Positions 47,464-58,982 of a DNA stretch of 64,000 nt are shown here, in pieces (position 1 is the stretch's first letter; each line of letters opens with the position of its first letter). The notes under the pieces were generated by a model. That model had not been told where the DNA came from. It ran no database searches and saw only the letters and a list, made by a program, of their open reading frames with translations. The DNA lies in the NCBI GenBank assembly GCA_002842095.1, contig PHCB01000006.1, forward strand, positions 332,044 to 396,043, given 5' to 3'. The position numbers and the translations under genes were made by a program. The stretch is from a candidate division BRC1 bacterium HGW-BRC1-1. GTDB taxonomy: Bacteria; Sumerlaeota; Sumerlaeia; Sumerlaeales; Sumerlaeaceae.

Positions 47464-49184
47464 GGGTGTTGCGCTCCTTCAGTAGTGGAGGCCTTGCGGC
47501 CGAAGTTCAGTGCCAGGTGGGCCAGCGCCACGGCGGCCCGCATCACGTCGTGCATATCAACGCGCTCCTCAGCGGAATGCGCCACGGCCAGCGCGCCGGG
47601 ACCAAACGTAACCACGTCGGCGTCCGGAAAGCGCTCGGCAAAAATTCGTGCGTCGCACGAGACCGTCCAGCCAGCGATGGCGCCACGCAATGGTGCGCCC
47701 GCAGCTTGCAGCGCGGACACCATGGCGCGCATGGCGGTGCTATCCGCCGGACGCGAAAAAGCGGCGTTGTGCAGCTTCTCAAAATCCATTGCAAGGCGCA
47801 CCGCGCCCGTCGCCAGCCCCGCCTCGCGCTCGTAGGTCGCGACGCCGCACCGTGCCGCGTCGCTCATGCGCGCCGTTACCTCGGGCAGTTCATGCGTGGG
47901 CAGGAAACCCTGTCCGCCTTCGAGAATCAAATCATCAGGAGTGCCACCCTCCAGATCGCAACGAACGCTGGCCCAAGCCCCACCTTTAGTGCGAGCTACG
48001 CGCGACAAGTGCCGCACGATCCACATCGCCTTGGTGATGGCACCGTCCAACCGCAGCGTGGCGCCCATGTGGCCCGACAGGCCAAACACATCCAGAACGG
48101 CTTCGTCCGTCCCCACGTCGCGCCAGGCCAGATGCTGCGCAAGAAGTGCGTCGCCCACACCGGGAATGGTTTTGTCACCGTACGCAGCGATATAGTCAGC
48201 CAGCGCCGCATCCACTTCACGCACCAGCAGAGAATGCGGCACGCCGGACCACGTCATGCGCAGCGGCACGAAATCATGAACGCGCGAGGGATGTGTGCCG
48301 AACCCACCCAACATCCCGTGGCACGTTTGCACCGGACGTTGAGGGAACATATCGTGGTTGCTCTCGGCACGAAGGGCCCGCCCCTCCTCCTCCATCGCGC
48401 CAACGGCAAATGCGGCGGTCTCCAGCAGGTTGGGCTTTGGGGTTCCGTTGCAATTAGTAGCGCCCACCGCCATGCGATACCACACCGCACCGCGATTGGC
48501 CGGGTGCGGTTGCAGGTCGGTGCATTCCAGCACCACCACGGCGTCACAAACTTGATCGGCCTCGTGGGTTACGCTCAGGCTGCCGTTGCCGCCGGTTTCT
48601 TCATCGATCACAAATTGCATGCGCAGATCGCACGACGGCACCACTCCGAAACGCTCGCGCGCCTGCTCCAGCAGGCCCGCCGCAAGCACGATGGCCGCCA
48701 CGCCGCCCTTGTCATCCGCAGAACCTCGCCCATGCAAAACATCGCCCTCGCTGCGCGGCACGATGTGAGGCGGCACGGTGTCGATGTGCGCGTTGAAAAC
48801 CAGCCCGGGTCCCTCGCCGGGCAGATGCGCCACGAGATTTGAGCGCCCCTCATATCCCGCACGAGCCGCTGCTTCGGGCTCAGCAGGCAAGTCGGCTAGA
48901 TAATAGGGCCGCGAGAAATACGGATGGGCCGCGATGGCCCCGGCTCTGATCGGCCGCCGCTCGCATGTCACCGCAGGAGCCGCCCCCGCCAGCCAACGCT
49001 CCACCGCCGCGAAGCAGACGTCCTCAGCCGCCGCGCACGCTCGCGCCTGCGGCTTGGGCGTGGTGTCCACCTCAACCAGTTGAAGCAACATTTCGTGCGC
49101 CAGGTCCAGCCACCGGCGGTCGCCCACCGCCCCCGACAACCAGGCCGCTGCGTCGGCAGTGCCAGCGGTTTTCTGCAAACTCAT
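47460..49184 (-). CDS. M20-family metallopeptidase/amidohydrolase (ArgE/DapE-like)
   Basis: 574 residues, long for the family. LVFNAHIDTVPPH supplies the first metal ligand, GRGSADDKGGVAAIV the bridging Asp, and FVIDEETGGNGSLS the catalytic Glu. GAGGAGG precedes ATG 49184, which overrides the longer frame to 49352. Substrate not predicted. Coupled by ATGA to the Gfo/Idh/MocA gene. Confidence 0.9.
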   Translation of the reverse strand: MSLQKTAGTADAAAWLSGAVGDRRWLDLAHEMLLQLVEVDTTPKPQARACAAAEDVCFAAVERWLAGAAPAVTCERRPIRAGAIAAHPYFSRPYYLADLPAEPEAAARAGYEGRSNLVAHLPGEGPGLVFNAHIDTVPPHIVPRSEGDVLHGRGSADDKGGVAAIVLAAGLLEQARERFGVVPSCDLRMQFVIDEETGGNGSLSVTHEADQVCDAVVVLECTDLQPHPANRGAVWYRMAVGATNCNGTPKPNLLETAAFAVGAMEEEGRALRAESNHDMFPQRPVQTCHGMLGGFGTHPSRVHDFVPLRMTWSGVPHSLLVREVDAALADYIAAYGDKTIPGVGDALLAQHLAWRDVGTDEAVLDVFGLSGHMGATLRLDGAITKAMWIVRHLSRVARTKGGAWASVRCDLEGGTPDDLILEGGQGFLPTHELPEVTARMSDAARCGVATYEREAGLATGAVRLAMDFEKLHNAAFSRPADSTAMRAMVSALQAAGAPLRGAIAGWTVSCDARIFAERFPDADVVTFGPGALAVAHSAEERVDMHDVMRAAVALAHLALNFGRKASTTEGAQHP

Positions 49185-49281
49185 GACATCCTCCTCAAAG
49201 CAGCGGCGCAGTCGAGAAACGACAAACCGGTGTGATAGCCCGGGTCCAGGTCGCCCGTGGCGGGAATGCTTTTGGAGACGT

Positions 49282-50595
49282 TCATCCGGTGTAATAGCCG
49301 AAAAACGCCTCGTGACACGCCTGCCAAATCCGGCGGCAGCCCTGTCGAACACTCTGGTCGTTGATGGTTTCCTCGGTCAGCATCGCCGCGCGCATTGTTT
49401 CCGGCAGGCTCCACCACGGCATGTCCGTGTGCAGCGCCGCCCGGGTGCGCAGGTCCACCAGTTTCACAATGCCGCCCAACGTGCGCGCCGTCGCATGAGG
49501 CTGATCGGTGGGCGTCTCGCTGAAGCGCGCTCCCGTGGCAAAGTTCGCCTCCAGCACACTTGGCAACAGCGCGTCGGCCCGCTTCACGATGGCGGCGTGG
49601 TGAGGCTGAAGGGCCATCTGACTGATTCGCACCGCACGCAAAAACTTCTGCGCCAGACCCACCATCTCGAGGGCGTGGCCCGGGTCGGATGGCAGCGTGT
49701 GTCCCGCGTGCCAGGGCTTGTCGTCGCCATTAATAAACTCCCACACATCGCCCGCCATGACGCCCGGACGGACAGGCGGTCCCATGGGCGATTGCACATG
49801 GCGGTCGAAGATATGCGTCAAAAGGCGCATCCCCAAATCCACCGGCTCGTCGATATTTTGACCCGCCGCCGATGCTGTTTCCAGCCACACCGTTGCCGAG
49901 CCGAGGCTGATCATGAACGGACCCAACGCATGACGCCCCGCCAACGGGCGCACCGGGTTGGCAGGGTCAAGCGCCTGTTGATCCGTTACGAAACTATGCG
50001 CGAAAATTTCCTGCGTTACAGAACGGAGATAATCCGTTGCCTCGGTCGCCAGCGGGGCGTCGCCCAGAACGGCTGAGGCCGCCAGCAAACCCTTGGCCGC
50101 GAACAAATCGCTGAAGTTGGCAGGCGACTTGGCATCCAGCGCGGCAGGAACGCGCTTGCCGGCGCGATCCAACTCGAAGGGGCGTCCGGAGGCATCGAGA
50201 AAGAAAAAGAGATGCCCGCCGTTGGACCGCCGCACGCCCTGGACACGCTGCACCAAAGCGCCCAGCAGATGGCGCAAACGAGCGGTGAGGTCCGGTGCGC
50301 ATGCGCGTTCCTCAAAATATTGAATGGCCCCCGCAACCGCCTCCAGTGCCCGCCCCTGAATCCAGCCATAGATCACGTCATGGCCGCGCAGAGGGTCCGA
50401 AGCGGGGAAGTCCTCGCCCGTCAGCGGATCGACTTTCATATCAATCCACCCCGCTGATTCGCGACGCTCGCACCGGTCTGCGAGCAGTTCCATCCCCGCG
50501 AGGACGAAATTCTCCAGAAGCTCAGCTAATATTGCAAGGGGAGGACCGGCGGGAGGGTCGGTTGTCGGGGTGGGAGATTTTTGTTGGGAATTCAT
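49282..50595 (-). CDS. N-acylglucosamine 2-epimerase-like (AGE superfamily) protein
   Basis: 437 residues with an (alpha/alpha)6-barrel pattern: RGHDVIYGWIQGRALEAVAG and HAGHTLPSDPGHALEMVGLAQKF match the AGE-type active-site helices. Known members epimerise N-acyl sugars or isomerise unmodified hexoses. It is the first gene of the minus-strand operon and diverges from a DUF6259 glycosidase, so a sugar substrate released by that enzyme is plausible (inference). Confidence 0.85.
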   Translation of the reverse strand: MNSQQKSPTPTTDPPAGPPLAILAELLENFVLAGMELLADRCERRESAGWIDMKVDPLTGEDFPASDPLRGHDVIYGWIQGRALEAVAGAIQYFEERACAPDLTARLRHLLGALVQRVQGVRRSNGGHLFFFLDASGRPFELDRAGKRVPAALDAKSPANFSDLFAAKGLLAASAVLGDAPLATEATDYLRSVTQEIFAHSFVTDQQALDPANPVRPLAGRHALGPFMISLGSATVWLETASAAGQNIDEPVDLGMRLLTHIFDRHVQSPMGPPVRPGVMAGDVWEFINGDDKPWHAGHTLPSDPGHALEMVGLAQKFLRAVRISQMALQPHHAAIVKRADALLPSVLEANFATGARFSETPTDQPHATARTLGGIVKLVDLRTRAALHTDMPWWSLPETMRAAMLTEETINDQSVRQGCRRIWQACHEAFFGYYTG

Positions 50596-50726
50596 TGATT
50601 CGGGAAATTTTGTGTGCGTTTAAAATTCTATGTAATTGTAACTCGTACTTCAATCAAGACTTAATTTAGTAACGAAAGTAATGCCGTCGCATTCACCGCA
50701 AGCCCATAAATTTCAAAGGAAAGTCG

Positions 50727-52859
50727 ATGCAAAAAAAAGAAATAACTCCCGGTCGGATCACAAAAATTACGGATCAGAATTACCATCTCGAAAACGGCGC
50801 CCTGCGCTTGTGCCTCACTTCAGGGGCCGACTTCCTTTTGCAGCAAATCGAAGACACCGGTTCCGGGCGGCGTTGGCTGACGGCGGTGGGTCCGCAAACC
50901 GGATTGTGGACTCTCACTTTCCGCGGACCCGATGGAACCTCCCCTGCCTACCTGAGCGCGAACGCTGCCTTCGAAGGGGTGCGCGAAGTTTCCAACGAGG
51001 CCGGAGGACAAACCACCGCTCTGCGGGCAAGCTGGCGGGTTCCTCTTTCCCCCACGGCTGCGGCACGGGTGAAGGTTGAGGTGTCGCTGGAGGCGGGAAC
51101 ATCCCTATCCGCCTGGCGCATTTTCGTGGCCGTACCGAAAGCCTGGTCGCTGACCAAGTGCGAATTCCCCACCTTCGACGGGTTGTCTCTCGATCCCGGA
51201 TTGCGCGCCCTCTCGCCTCAAGGGTGGGGGGTCGAGCGCCCTTTCGAGGGAGGCTACCTGTACGAGGACGATTATCCGAGCTGCCTCGCATCGATGCAGT
51301 GGTTCGCCCTACTCACCAGCACGCATGGTCTATATCTGGCCACCCACGATTCCCGTGCCTGTCTCAAAAAATATCATCTGTCAGCAGCAACAAACGCCGG
51401 CACTTTTAAGGTTATTGCGGTACCGTCGATCGTTGAAGGGGCTGGAGATGACGTCTGGACCGAACCGTTTCCCTACCCCACCATGCTCGGGGTTTTCACC
51501 GGAGGCGTGATCGAAGGCGGCAAGGTCTATCGCAACTTCGCCCGCCAGACACCCTGGGGGAAAGCCGCCGCTTGGTCACGCCGTTCAACGGCCCAGTGGC
51601 TGAAGGAAACCGACATATGGCTGCGGCCCGACGGATCGCCGGAAGTTAATCTCGAAAAAACCCGCGAAGCACTGACCTATTTTGGGCCGGAACACGCATC
51701 GCTGCACTGGTATCGCTGGCACAAAATTCCGTACGACACCAACTACCCCGAGTATCTGCCCGAGTTGCCCGGCTTCAAAGAGGCCATCGCTGAGATGCAG
51801 GCACTCGGCACCCACGTCATGCCATATATCAACGGCCGCCTTTGGGATCCCGCCTCTCGCTCCTGGCGCGAGGAGAACGCCGCTGCCTCGGCCGCGCGAC
51901 GCGACACAGGGAACTGCTACACCGAGGTTTATGGATCGAAAGTCCCCAACAATGTCATGTGCCCCGCCACCCGCCAATGGCAGGAAAAGGTGACTGATGT
52001 GGTGGAAAGCCTTTTCCGGGAACTGAAAGTGAACGGCGTTTACATCGACCAGATCGGGGCGGCTCCCGGCGTGAACTGCTATGCTGAAAACCATAATCAT
52101 GCCCCCGGCGGTGGATCATTCTGGCACGATGGCTACCGTGAACTCCTCACCTCGGTCCGCGCAAAATTACCTGTCGACACCATGATCACCACGGAAGAAA
52201 ACGCCGAGTGTTGGATTGATCAGATTGATGCGCTGTTGGTGGTGAACACCAATTCCAATCTGGGACAGCCGGCGCCCATGTTTCCCGCCGTTTACGCCGA
52301 CCGCACGATCACCTTTGGGTTCATGTATTATCCTGCAACGGAGCCCGGGAACGTCATCGCTTTCCGGCTGAAAAATGCCCGGGCGTTCTTGTGGGGGTCG
52401 CAGATCGGGTGGCTGCAACCGACTCGACTGATGACCGAACCGACCATGACCACGGCGGCATTCATGCGCGAAATGGCCGATTGTCGCGCCCATGCGCGAA
52501 ACGTGCTGTGGGGCGGCACCCTGGAGGCGGTATTGGAAGCCGCGCCGGACACACCGCGCGTGGTGAGCCAGGGAAGCGGTTCCTTCGGTGGCACATACCC
52601 CATTGATGTAACGGCGGCGATGGCCACTCTTTGGCGCGGGGCCGACGGGACGTGGTTGGTGCTGGCGACGAACTTTACCGACCAACCGGTCACGGCGCGA
52701 TTTACTCTGCCCGCAACGGCAGAACTTGCTGACGGCTGGAAGCCGGCGGACTGTGCCACGGGAAGGTCGGCGCAGGTGACGGCCGTGCGCGATGGCGACG
52801 ATCTGGTGTTGGAAATGGCGGCGGCGAGTGCCGCGGCGGTCACACTGAAACAGCCATAA
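50727..52859 (+). CDS. DUF6259-type TIM-barrel glycoside hydrolase
   Basis: 710 residues without a signal peptide. N-terminal beta-sandwich; then a barrel with HWYRWHKIPYDTNYPEYLP, VNGVYIDQIGAAPGVNCYAENHNHAPGGGSFWHDGYRELL and MITTEENAECWIDQIDALL, matching DUF6259. D in VYIDQ and E in TEENAE are candidate catalytic residues. C-terminal beta domain. AAAGGAAAG precedes the ATG. Divergent from the AGE/M20/Gfo/aminotransferase operon; the 131-bp intergenic region may hold shared control. Confidence 0.82.
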   Translation: MQKKEITPGRITKITDQNYHLENGALRLCLTSGADFLLQQIEDTGSGRRWLTAVGPQTGLWTLTFRGPDGTSPAYLSANAAFEGVREVSNEAGGQTTALRASWRVPLSPTAAARVKVEVSLEAGTSLSAWRIFVAVPKAWSLTKCEFPTFDGLSLDPGLRALSPQGWGVERPFEGGYLYEDDYPSCLASMQWFALLTSTHGLYLATHDSRACLKKYHLSAATNAGTFKVIAVPSIVEGAGDDVWTEPFPYPTMLGVFTGGVIEGGKVYRNFARQTPWGKAAAWSRRSTAQWLKETDIWLRPDGSPEVNLEKTREALTYFGPEHASLHWYRWHKIPYDTNYPEYLPELPGFKEAIAEMQALGTHVMPYINGRLWDPASRSWREENAAASAARRDTGNCYTEVYGSKVPNNVMCPATRQWQEKVTDVVESLFRELKVNGVYIDQIGAAPGVNCYAENHNHAPGGGSFWHDGYRELLTSVRAKLPVDTMITTEENAECWIDQIDALLVVNTNSNLGQPAPMFPAVYADRTITFGFMYYPATEPGNVIAFRLKNARAFLWGSQIGWLQPTRLMTEPTMTTAAFMREMADCRAHARNVLWGGTLEAVLEAAPDTPRVVSQGSGSFGGTYPIDVTAAMATLWRGADGTWLVLATNFTDQPVTARFTLPATAELADGWKPADCATGRSAQVTAVRDGDDLVLEMAAASAAAVTLKQP

Positions 52860-52864
52860 AAAAT

Positions 52865-52935
52865 GATGGCTTTCGCGGTTGGATGCACGCCGGGCGTCGA
52901 TCGTGGCCTACGCGCAAAACACCGCGAAAGCCATC
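52865..52935. repeat. 15-bp perfect inverted repeat after the DUF6259 gene
   Basis: GATGGCTTTCGCGGT (52865-52879) and its complement (52921-52935), 41-base loop. Begins five bases past the stop. No T-tract follows, so it is at best an mRNA-stabilising or rho-dependent structure. No gene is seen in the rest of the 52860-53240 spacer. Confidence 0.75.
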
Positions 52936-53064
52936 CCCGGCAAACGATACCCCATTGCTGACGCGCGAAACGATCGCAAGAAGGCGACCGCTGAATCGCT
53001 CCGATTTTCACGAAGTGAAGGACGATGATCGGAAGGCGGGAAGGCTGTCAAGGGCAATGGAGGG

Positions 53065-53121
53065 GATGGACTGTATGGACTGTATGGACGAGATGGACGA
53101 GATGGACTAAATGGACGATAT
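53065..53121. repeat. ATGGACNNN 9-nt array
   Basis: Six units (ATGGACTGT twice, ATGGACGAG twice, ATGGACTAA, ATGGACGAT) in the convergent spacer between the DUF6259 gene and groEL. Three variable positions at the end of each unit. Confidence 0.8.
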
Positions 53122-53181
53122 GCACCGACGCACACCAGCCACCATGCTTTAATGGAGGGCGAAGATTCCTTCATCGAGGAC

Positions 53182-53228
53182 AAAAAAATACCCCGCGGAC
53201 CAAGCGCTTTCGCTCGATCCGCGGGGTA
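53182..53228 (-). terminator. Intrinsic terminator of groESL
   Basis: On the minus strand TACCCCGCGGA (53228-53218) pairs with TCCGCGGGGTA (53199-53189), followed by TTTTTTT. 11-bp perfect stem, twelve bases after the groEL stop. Confidence 0.95.
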
Positions 53229-53240
53229 GCTGTTTAAAGC

Positions 53241-54908
<1,668 letters not shown>

Positions 54909-54992
54909 TTAGATTATAAAAACTTGCCCGTGCGCCGCGATGGAGGGGTCATGATGAATGGGCTCCCGGGGCGCGCGAGGCGAAACGTTAAA

Positions 54993-55283
54993 TTAGTCGA
55001 TCACACCGAGGATGTCGGTCTCATGCATGATGAGGAACTCCTCGCCGTCGATCTTGACCTCGGTGCCCGAGTACTTGCCGAACAACACCTGGTCACCAGC
55101 CTTCACATCGCATGCGATGCGCTTGCCGCTGTCGTCCTTCTTGCCTTCGCCCACGGCGACAACCTTGCCCCGCTGGGGCTTTTCCTTGGCCGTATCGGGG
55201 ATGATGATACCCGACTGGCTTTTCTGCTCTGCTTCTTCCGAGCGCTTTACCAGCACACGGTCATGCAACGGTCGAACCGGCAT
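54993..55283 (-). CDS. groES: Co-chaperonin GroES
   Basis: 96 residues. [29 protein letters not shown] includes the mobile loop, followed by [32 protein letters not shown] and ILGVID. Caps the GroEL ring. AGGAGG is ten bases before the ATG. I found no CIRCE element upstream, only GAGTGTTAT at 55306-55314, so regulation by HrcA is not supported. Confidence 0.98.
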   Translation of the reverse strand: MPVRPLHDRVLVKRSEEAEQKSQSGIIIPDTAKEKPQRGKVVAVGEGKKDDSGKRIACDVKAGDQVLFGKYSGTEVKIDGEEFLIMHETDILGVID

Positions 55284-55625
55284 TGTTTGATTCCTCCTGA
55301 GGAGTGTTATATGTCTGGGGGCATAACAGCAAACCGAATGCCGGGTTGAGCGGGCATGGCTAAACTATTTGGTCTCAATGAGGAACAGCGAACGACAGGC
55401 TGTCTGCTCAGTCCAAAAGCGTCACAATGACACACTTTGTGTAAGGTGGTGGATTTTGCGCGCCAACAGGAAACCGGAACCGGCTTGACCATTTCAGACA
55501 GGTCTGACAAATCTGACCCGTCCGACCTGTCTGACCTGTTTTGCCTAGCCATCCTTTTTCCTTGAGCCACACCGCCACTCCGCCATTCTGTTGGGCATCT
55601 TGGTTTCAGGAGCCGTTATTCGTCC
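55284..55625. other. groES/kdsB divergent spacer
   Basis: 342 bp containing a TCTGACNNN 9-nt array (55494-55541). No gene. No full CIRCE or clear heat-shock promoter was found by eye. Confidence 0.5.
55494..55541. repeat. TCTGACNNN 9-nt array
   Basis: TCAGACAGG, TCTGACAAA, TCTGACCCG, TCCGACCTG, TCTGACCTG: five units, period nine, six conserved plus three variable bases. Third family with this design in the window. Confidence 0.8.
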
Positions 55626-56378
55626 ATGAAGGTCATTGGGGTCATTCCGTCGCGGTATGCTTCGACTCGTTTGCCGGCAAAGCCGCTGGCGCTTATTGCG
55701 GGCAAGCCACTGGTACAGTGGGTGTGGGAGGGGGCCAGTCGCGCTTCCTCGCTGGATGAACTTCTGATTGCGACCGACGACGACCGCATCGCGGACCTCG
55801 CGCGCAGCTTCGGCGCGAAGGTGGTGATGACGCCGGTGGAGTGCGCCAGCGGCACGGACCGCATCGCGGCAGCGGTGGCGGACATGGCCTGCGATCTGGT
55901 GGTGAACATCCAGGGCGACGAACCGCTGATGACCGGCGCGAACATCGACGCCTGCGTTACCGCGCTGGCGAACGATGAGGCCGCATCGGTGAGCACGCCC
56001 ATGGTGCCGCTGCACGATCCCGTCGCGATCGCCGCGCCCCATGTGGTGAAGGTGGTGTCTGATGCCGCGGGCTACGCGCTGTATTTCTCGCGCGCGCCCA
56101 TCCCCGACCGCCAGCGCGCGCTGCCCGGCGACGATATGCCCGGGGCCGCACCCGCCATGAAACATCTCGGTTTGTACGTCTATCGCTATGCCGCGTTGAA
56201 CGCCTTCACGGCCATGCCGCCGTCGCGCTACGAGCGGCTGGAAAAGCTGGAGCAGTTGCGCTTCCTCGAGGCGGGATACCGCATCCGCATGGTGGAAACG
56301 AACGACGACAGCATCGGTGTGGACACTCCCGCGGACGTGGCGGAGGTGGAAGCGGTGATGGCCGCACGACGCCAGTGA
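55626..56378 (+). CDS. kdsB: 3-deoxy-manno-octulosonate cytidylyltransferase (CMP-Kdo synthetase)
   Basis: 250 residues; makes CMP-Kdo for the lipopolysaccharide inner core. Shows [30 protein letters not shown] (2-31), [23 protein letters not shown], and [20 protein letters not shown]. The stop overlaps the rmlA start (GTGA), so LPS-type sugar genes are coupled. Implies an outer membrane with Kdo. Confidence 0.97.
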   Translation: MKVIGVIPSRYASTRLPAKPLALIAGKPLVQWVWEGASRASSLDELLIATDDDRIADLARSFGAKVVMTPVECASGTDRIAAAVADMACDLVVNIQGDEPLMTGANIDACVTALANDEAASVSTPMVPLHDPVAIAAPHVVKVVSDAAGYALYFSRAPIPDRQRALPGDDMPGAAPAMKHLGLYVYRYAALNAFTAMPPSRYERLEKLEQLRFLEAGYRIRMVETNDDSIGVDTPADVAEVEAVMAARRQ

Positions 56379-57241
56379 GGGGCATCATTCTGGCCGGCGG
56401 CACGGGCACGCGACTGCATCCGCTCACGCTGGCGGCCAGCAAGCAACTCATGCCGGTGTACGACAAGCCGATGGTGTACTATCCGCTGAGCGTGCTGATG
56501 CTGGCGGGCATCCGCGAGATTCTCATCATTTCCACGCCCGAAGATCTGCCGCAGTTTCGCCGCCTGCTGGGCGACGGGTCGCGGCTGGGCGTGCGGTTTG
56601 AATTTGCCGAACAACCCGAACCGGGCGGCATCGCGCAGGCGTTCATCATCGGCGCGAAGTTCATCGGCAACCAACCCGTGGCGCTGGTGCTGGGCGATAA
56701 TATTTATTGGGGCGAGGGACTCTCGCGTACGTTGCAGGAGTGCGGAAAGCCCGACGGCGGCATCATCTTCGCCTATCACGTGAAAGACCCCGAGCGCTAC
56801 GGCGTGGTGGAATTCGACGACGCGGGTCGCGCCGTGAGCATCGAGGAGAAACCCGCACGACCGCGTTCTTCATACGCCATTCCGGGGCTGTATTTTTATG
56901 AGCCAGGCGTGGTGGAAGTGGCGCGCCGGTTGAAACCATCGGCCCGCGGCGAGGTGGAGATCACCGACGTGAACAAACATTACCTCGGCCAGGGGCGGCT
57001 TGAAGTGCGCGAGTTGCGGCGGGGCACGGCTTGGCTCGACACCGGCACCTTCGACTCGCTGATGCAAGCGGCGTCGTTCGTGCAAATCATCGAGCAACGG
57101 CAGGGACTGAAGGTTGGCTGCGTGGAGGAAGTGGCGTTTCGCATGGGCTTCATCTCGGGCGACGACCTGCGCGCCCTGGCCACACCGCTGCGCAAGAGCG
57201 GCTACGGCGAGTATCTGCTGCACGTAGCCGACGGAGAATAG
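56375..57241 (+). CDS. rmlA: Glucose-1-phosphate thymidylyltransferase
   Basis: 288 residues from a GTG inside the kdsB stop. Makes dTDP-glucose, the first step to dTDP-rhamnose. Signature [31 protein letters not shown], then [15 protein letters not shown] and [15 protein letters not shown]. Full length. The rmlBCD genes are not in this window. Followed nine bases later by an ABC importer operon. Confidence 0.97.
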   Translation: MRGIILAGGTGTRLHPLTLAASKQLMPVYDKPMVYYPLSVLMLAGIREILIISTPEDLPQFRRLLGDGSRLGVRFEFAEQPEPGGIAQAFIIGAKFIGNQPVALVLGDNIYWGEGLSRTLQECGKPDGGIIFAYHVKDPERYGVVEFDDAGRAVSIEEKPARPRSSYAIPGLYFYEPGVVEVARRLKPSARGEVEITDVNKHYLGQGRLEVRELRRGTAWLDTGTFDSLMQAASFVQIIEQRQGLKVGCVEEVAFRMGFISGDDLRALATPLRKSGYGEYLLHVADGE

Positions 57242-57249
57242 CCGCGCCC

Positions 57250-58188
57250 ATGGAGAAGACGGAGCGGCGGGCGCGCAGCCTGCGCGGTTGGATCGTGCGG
57301 GCGGTTGCGCTGGCGATGGTAACGCTGTTGTGTGTCACAAGCATGACAGCGCAAGCCGCAGAGCCGGCTCCGGGCGACGCCCCCACCACGCGCATCGTTT
57401 CGTTGATGCCCAGCATGACCGAAATTGTGTTCGCCATCGGCGCGGGCGATCAGGTGGTGGGCGTGAGCGACTACTGCTTGTGGCCCGCCGAGGCGCAGGC
57501 CAAGCCCCACGTGGGCGGGCTGATGAACCCCAACATGGAAGCGATCCTGCTGCTGCGACCAACGACGGTACTGCTGCACAATGGACAGGGTGAATTTGCG
57601 GCGCGACTGAAACGGGCCAACGTGGAGGCACAACTAATTCCCGCCGACACACTGGCCGATGTTTACGCGAGCATCGCGAACATGGGCGCGCTGACCGGTC
57701 AGACAACTGACGCGGCGGAATTGTCGCGCAAGATACAGAGCGGCATCGCGGGCGAGAACACGACCTCGCCGCCAAGCGTTTTGCTGGTCGTGGCCCGCGA
57801 TGGCGATTCGTTGCGCGGCATTTATGCCAGCGGACCGCGTACGCACCTGGGCGAAATTCTGGAAGCCACCGGCGGTCGCAATGTGCTGGCGTCGGCAGAT
57901 CCACGCCCCTCGCGCCCCATGGGGGTTGAGGAACTTATCCTGACAAATCCGGATGTCATCATCGACTTCAGCGTTCCCGCCGGAAGCGACACCGACGCCG
58001 AAAACGCGCGTCTGATGAAACCATGGCTCAAGCTGGCAACTGTAAAAGCGGTGCAACACGGCCATGTATATTTTGTGAAAGACCCCCATCTTTCGCTGCC
58101 CGGTCCGCCCATGGTTGATCTCGCCGATCTGTTTCGCCGCTGGTTGGCCCTGGCGCAAAAGGACGCAGGCAGCGAGACAAAACGATGA
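57250..58188 (+). CDS. ABC importer substrate-binding protein (BtuF-like)
   Basis: 312 residues. Signal peptide (WIVRAVALAMVTLLCVTSMTAQA), then TTRIVSLMPSMTEIVFAIGAGDQVVGVSDYC and PHVGGLMNPNMEAILLLRPTTVLL, the pattern of class III (BtuF/FhuD-type) binding proteins for cobalamin, heme or siderophores. ATG 57250 is 9 bp after rmlA; the longer frame to 57031 overlaps rmlA and is rejected. Stop overlaps the ATPase start (ATGA). Confidence 0.9.
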   Translation: MEKTERRARSLRGWIVRAVALAMVTLLCVTSMTAQAAEPAPGDAPTTRIVSLMPSMTEIVFAIGAGDQVVGVSDYCLWPAEAQAKPHVGGLMNPNMEAILLLRPTTVLLHNGQGEFAARLKRANVEAQLIPADTLADVYASIANMGALTGQTTDAAELSRKIQSGIAGENTTSPPSVLLVVARDGDSLRGIYASGPRTHLGEILEATGGRNVLASADPRPSRPMGVEELILTNPDVIIDFSVPAGSDTDAENARLMKPWLKLATVKAVQHGHVYFVKDPHLSLPGPPMVDLADLFRRWLALAQKDAGSETKR

Positions 58189-58982
58189 CAGCGTCCGGCA
58201 ACGTTCTGCTGCAAGCGGAGGACGTGCGTTTTGGCTACGACGGACGCAACGCGCCGGTCGTGCTCGATGGGGTTTCGCTCGGCGTTTCCGCCGGAGATTT
58301 TGTGGGTCTGGCCGGACCCAACGGCGCGGGAAAAACAACGCTCCTGCATGTTCTAACCGGCGCGCTGGTGCCGGCGTCGGGGACGGTCTCGCTGGGCGGA
58401 CGCAACATCGTAACGATGCGCCGCCGCGAGGTGGCCGCGGGTGTGGCCGTGGTGCCGCAGCGCAGCGAGTCGGCGTTTCATTTCGGCGTGCTGGAGATGG
58501 TGCTCATGGGGCGTCAGCCTTATCTGGGCCTCGCGGCCTTCGACACCGCCGAGGATGTGCGCATGGCCGATGAGGCGCTGGAGCGCGTGGGCGCGGGGGC
58601 GCTGCGCGACAAACGATTCGACCGCCTGAGCGGGGGCGAGCAGCAACTGGTGATGATCGCCCGGGCGCTCACGCAGCAGGCTCCAGTGCTGGTGCTGGAC
58701 GAACCCGTGGCGTTTCTCGATCTGCGCCATCAGTTCGAGATCATGCAACTACTGGCCGAACTGGCCCGCGAAGGGCGCGGCGTGCTGGCAACGTTTCACG
58801 ACCTGAACCACGCGGCCCGCTGGTGCTCGCGGCTGGCGCTGCTGAGCGACGGTCGCGTTGCGGCGTCGGGCGCGCCTGCGGATGTGTTGCAGGAGGAACT
58901 GTTGCGGCGCGTGTATGGCATCGCCCTCAGCGTGATTCCGGGCGTGCCGCCCGCGCCGCCCCGCGTGGAGTTTCCACAATGA
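58185..58982 (+). CDS. ABC importer ATPase (BtuD/FecE-like)
   Basis: 265 residues. Walker A GPNGAGKTT (~47-55), signature LSGGEQQLVMIARAL (~149), Walker B VLVLDEPVAFLDL (~169), H-loop TFHDLNHAARWC. Powers class III corrinoid/siderophore uptake. Coupled by ATGA on both sides. Confidence 0.96.
   Translation: MTASGNVLLQAEDVRFGYDGRNAPVVLDGVSLGVSAGDFVGLAGPNGAGKTTLLHVLTGALVPASGTVSLGGRNIVTMRRREVAAGVAVVPQRSESAFHFGVLEMVLMGRQPYLGLAAFDTAEDVRMADEALERVGAGALRDKRFDRLSGGEQQLVMIARALTQQAPVLVLDEPVAFLDLRHQFEIMQLLAELAREGRGVLATFHDLNHAARWCSRLALLSDGRVAASGAPADVLQEELLRRVYGIALSVIPGVPPAPPRVEFPQ

Noticed and set aside
55306-55314. GAGTGTTAT as a CIRCE half-site
   Set aside because: No opposing TTAGCACTC at the required nine-base spacing.
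57031-57249. N-terminal extension of the BtuF-like protein
   Set aside because: It overlaps rmlA and is Arg-rich; the signal peptide begins at ATG 57250.
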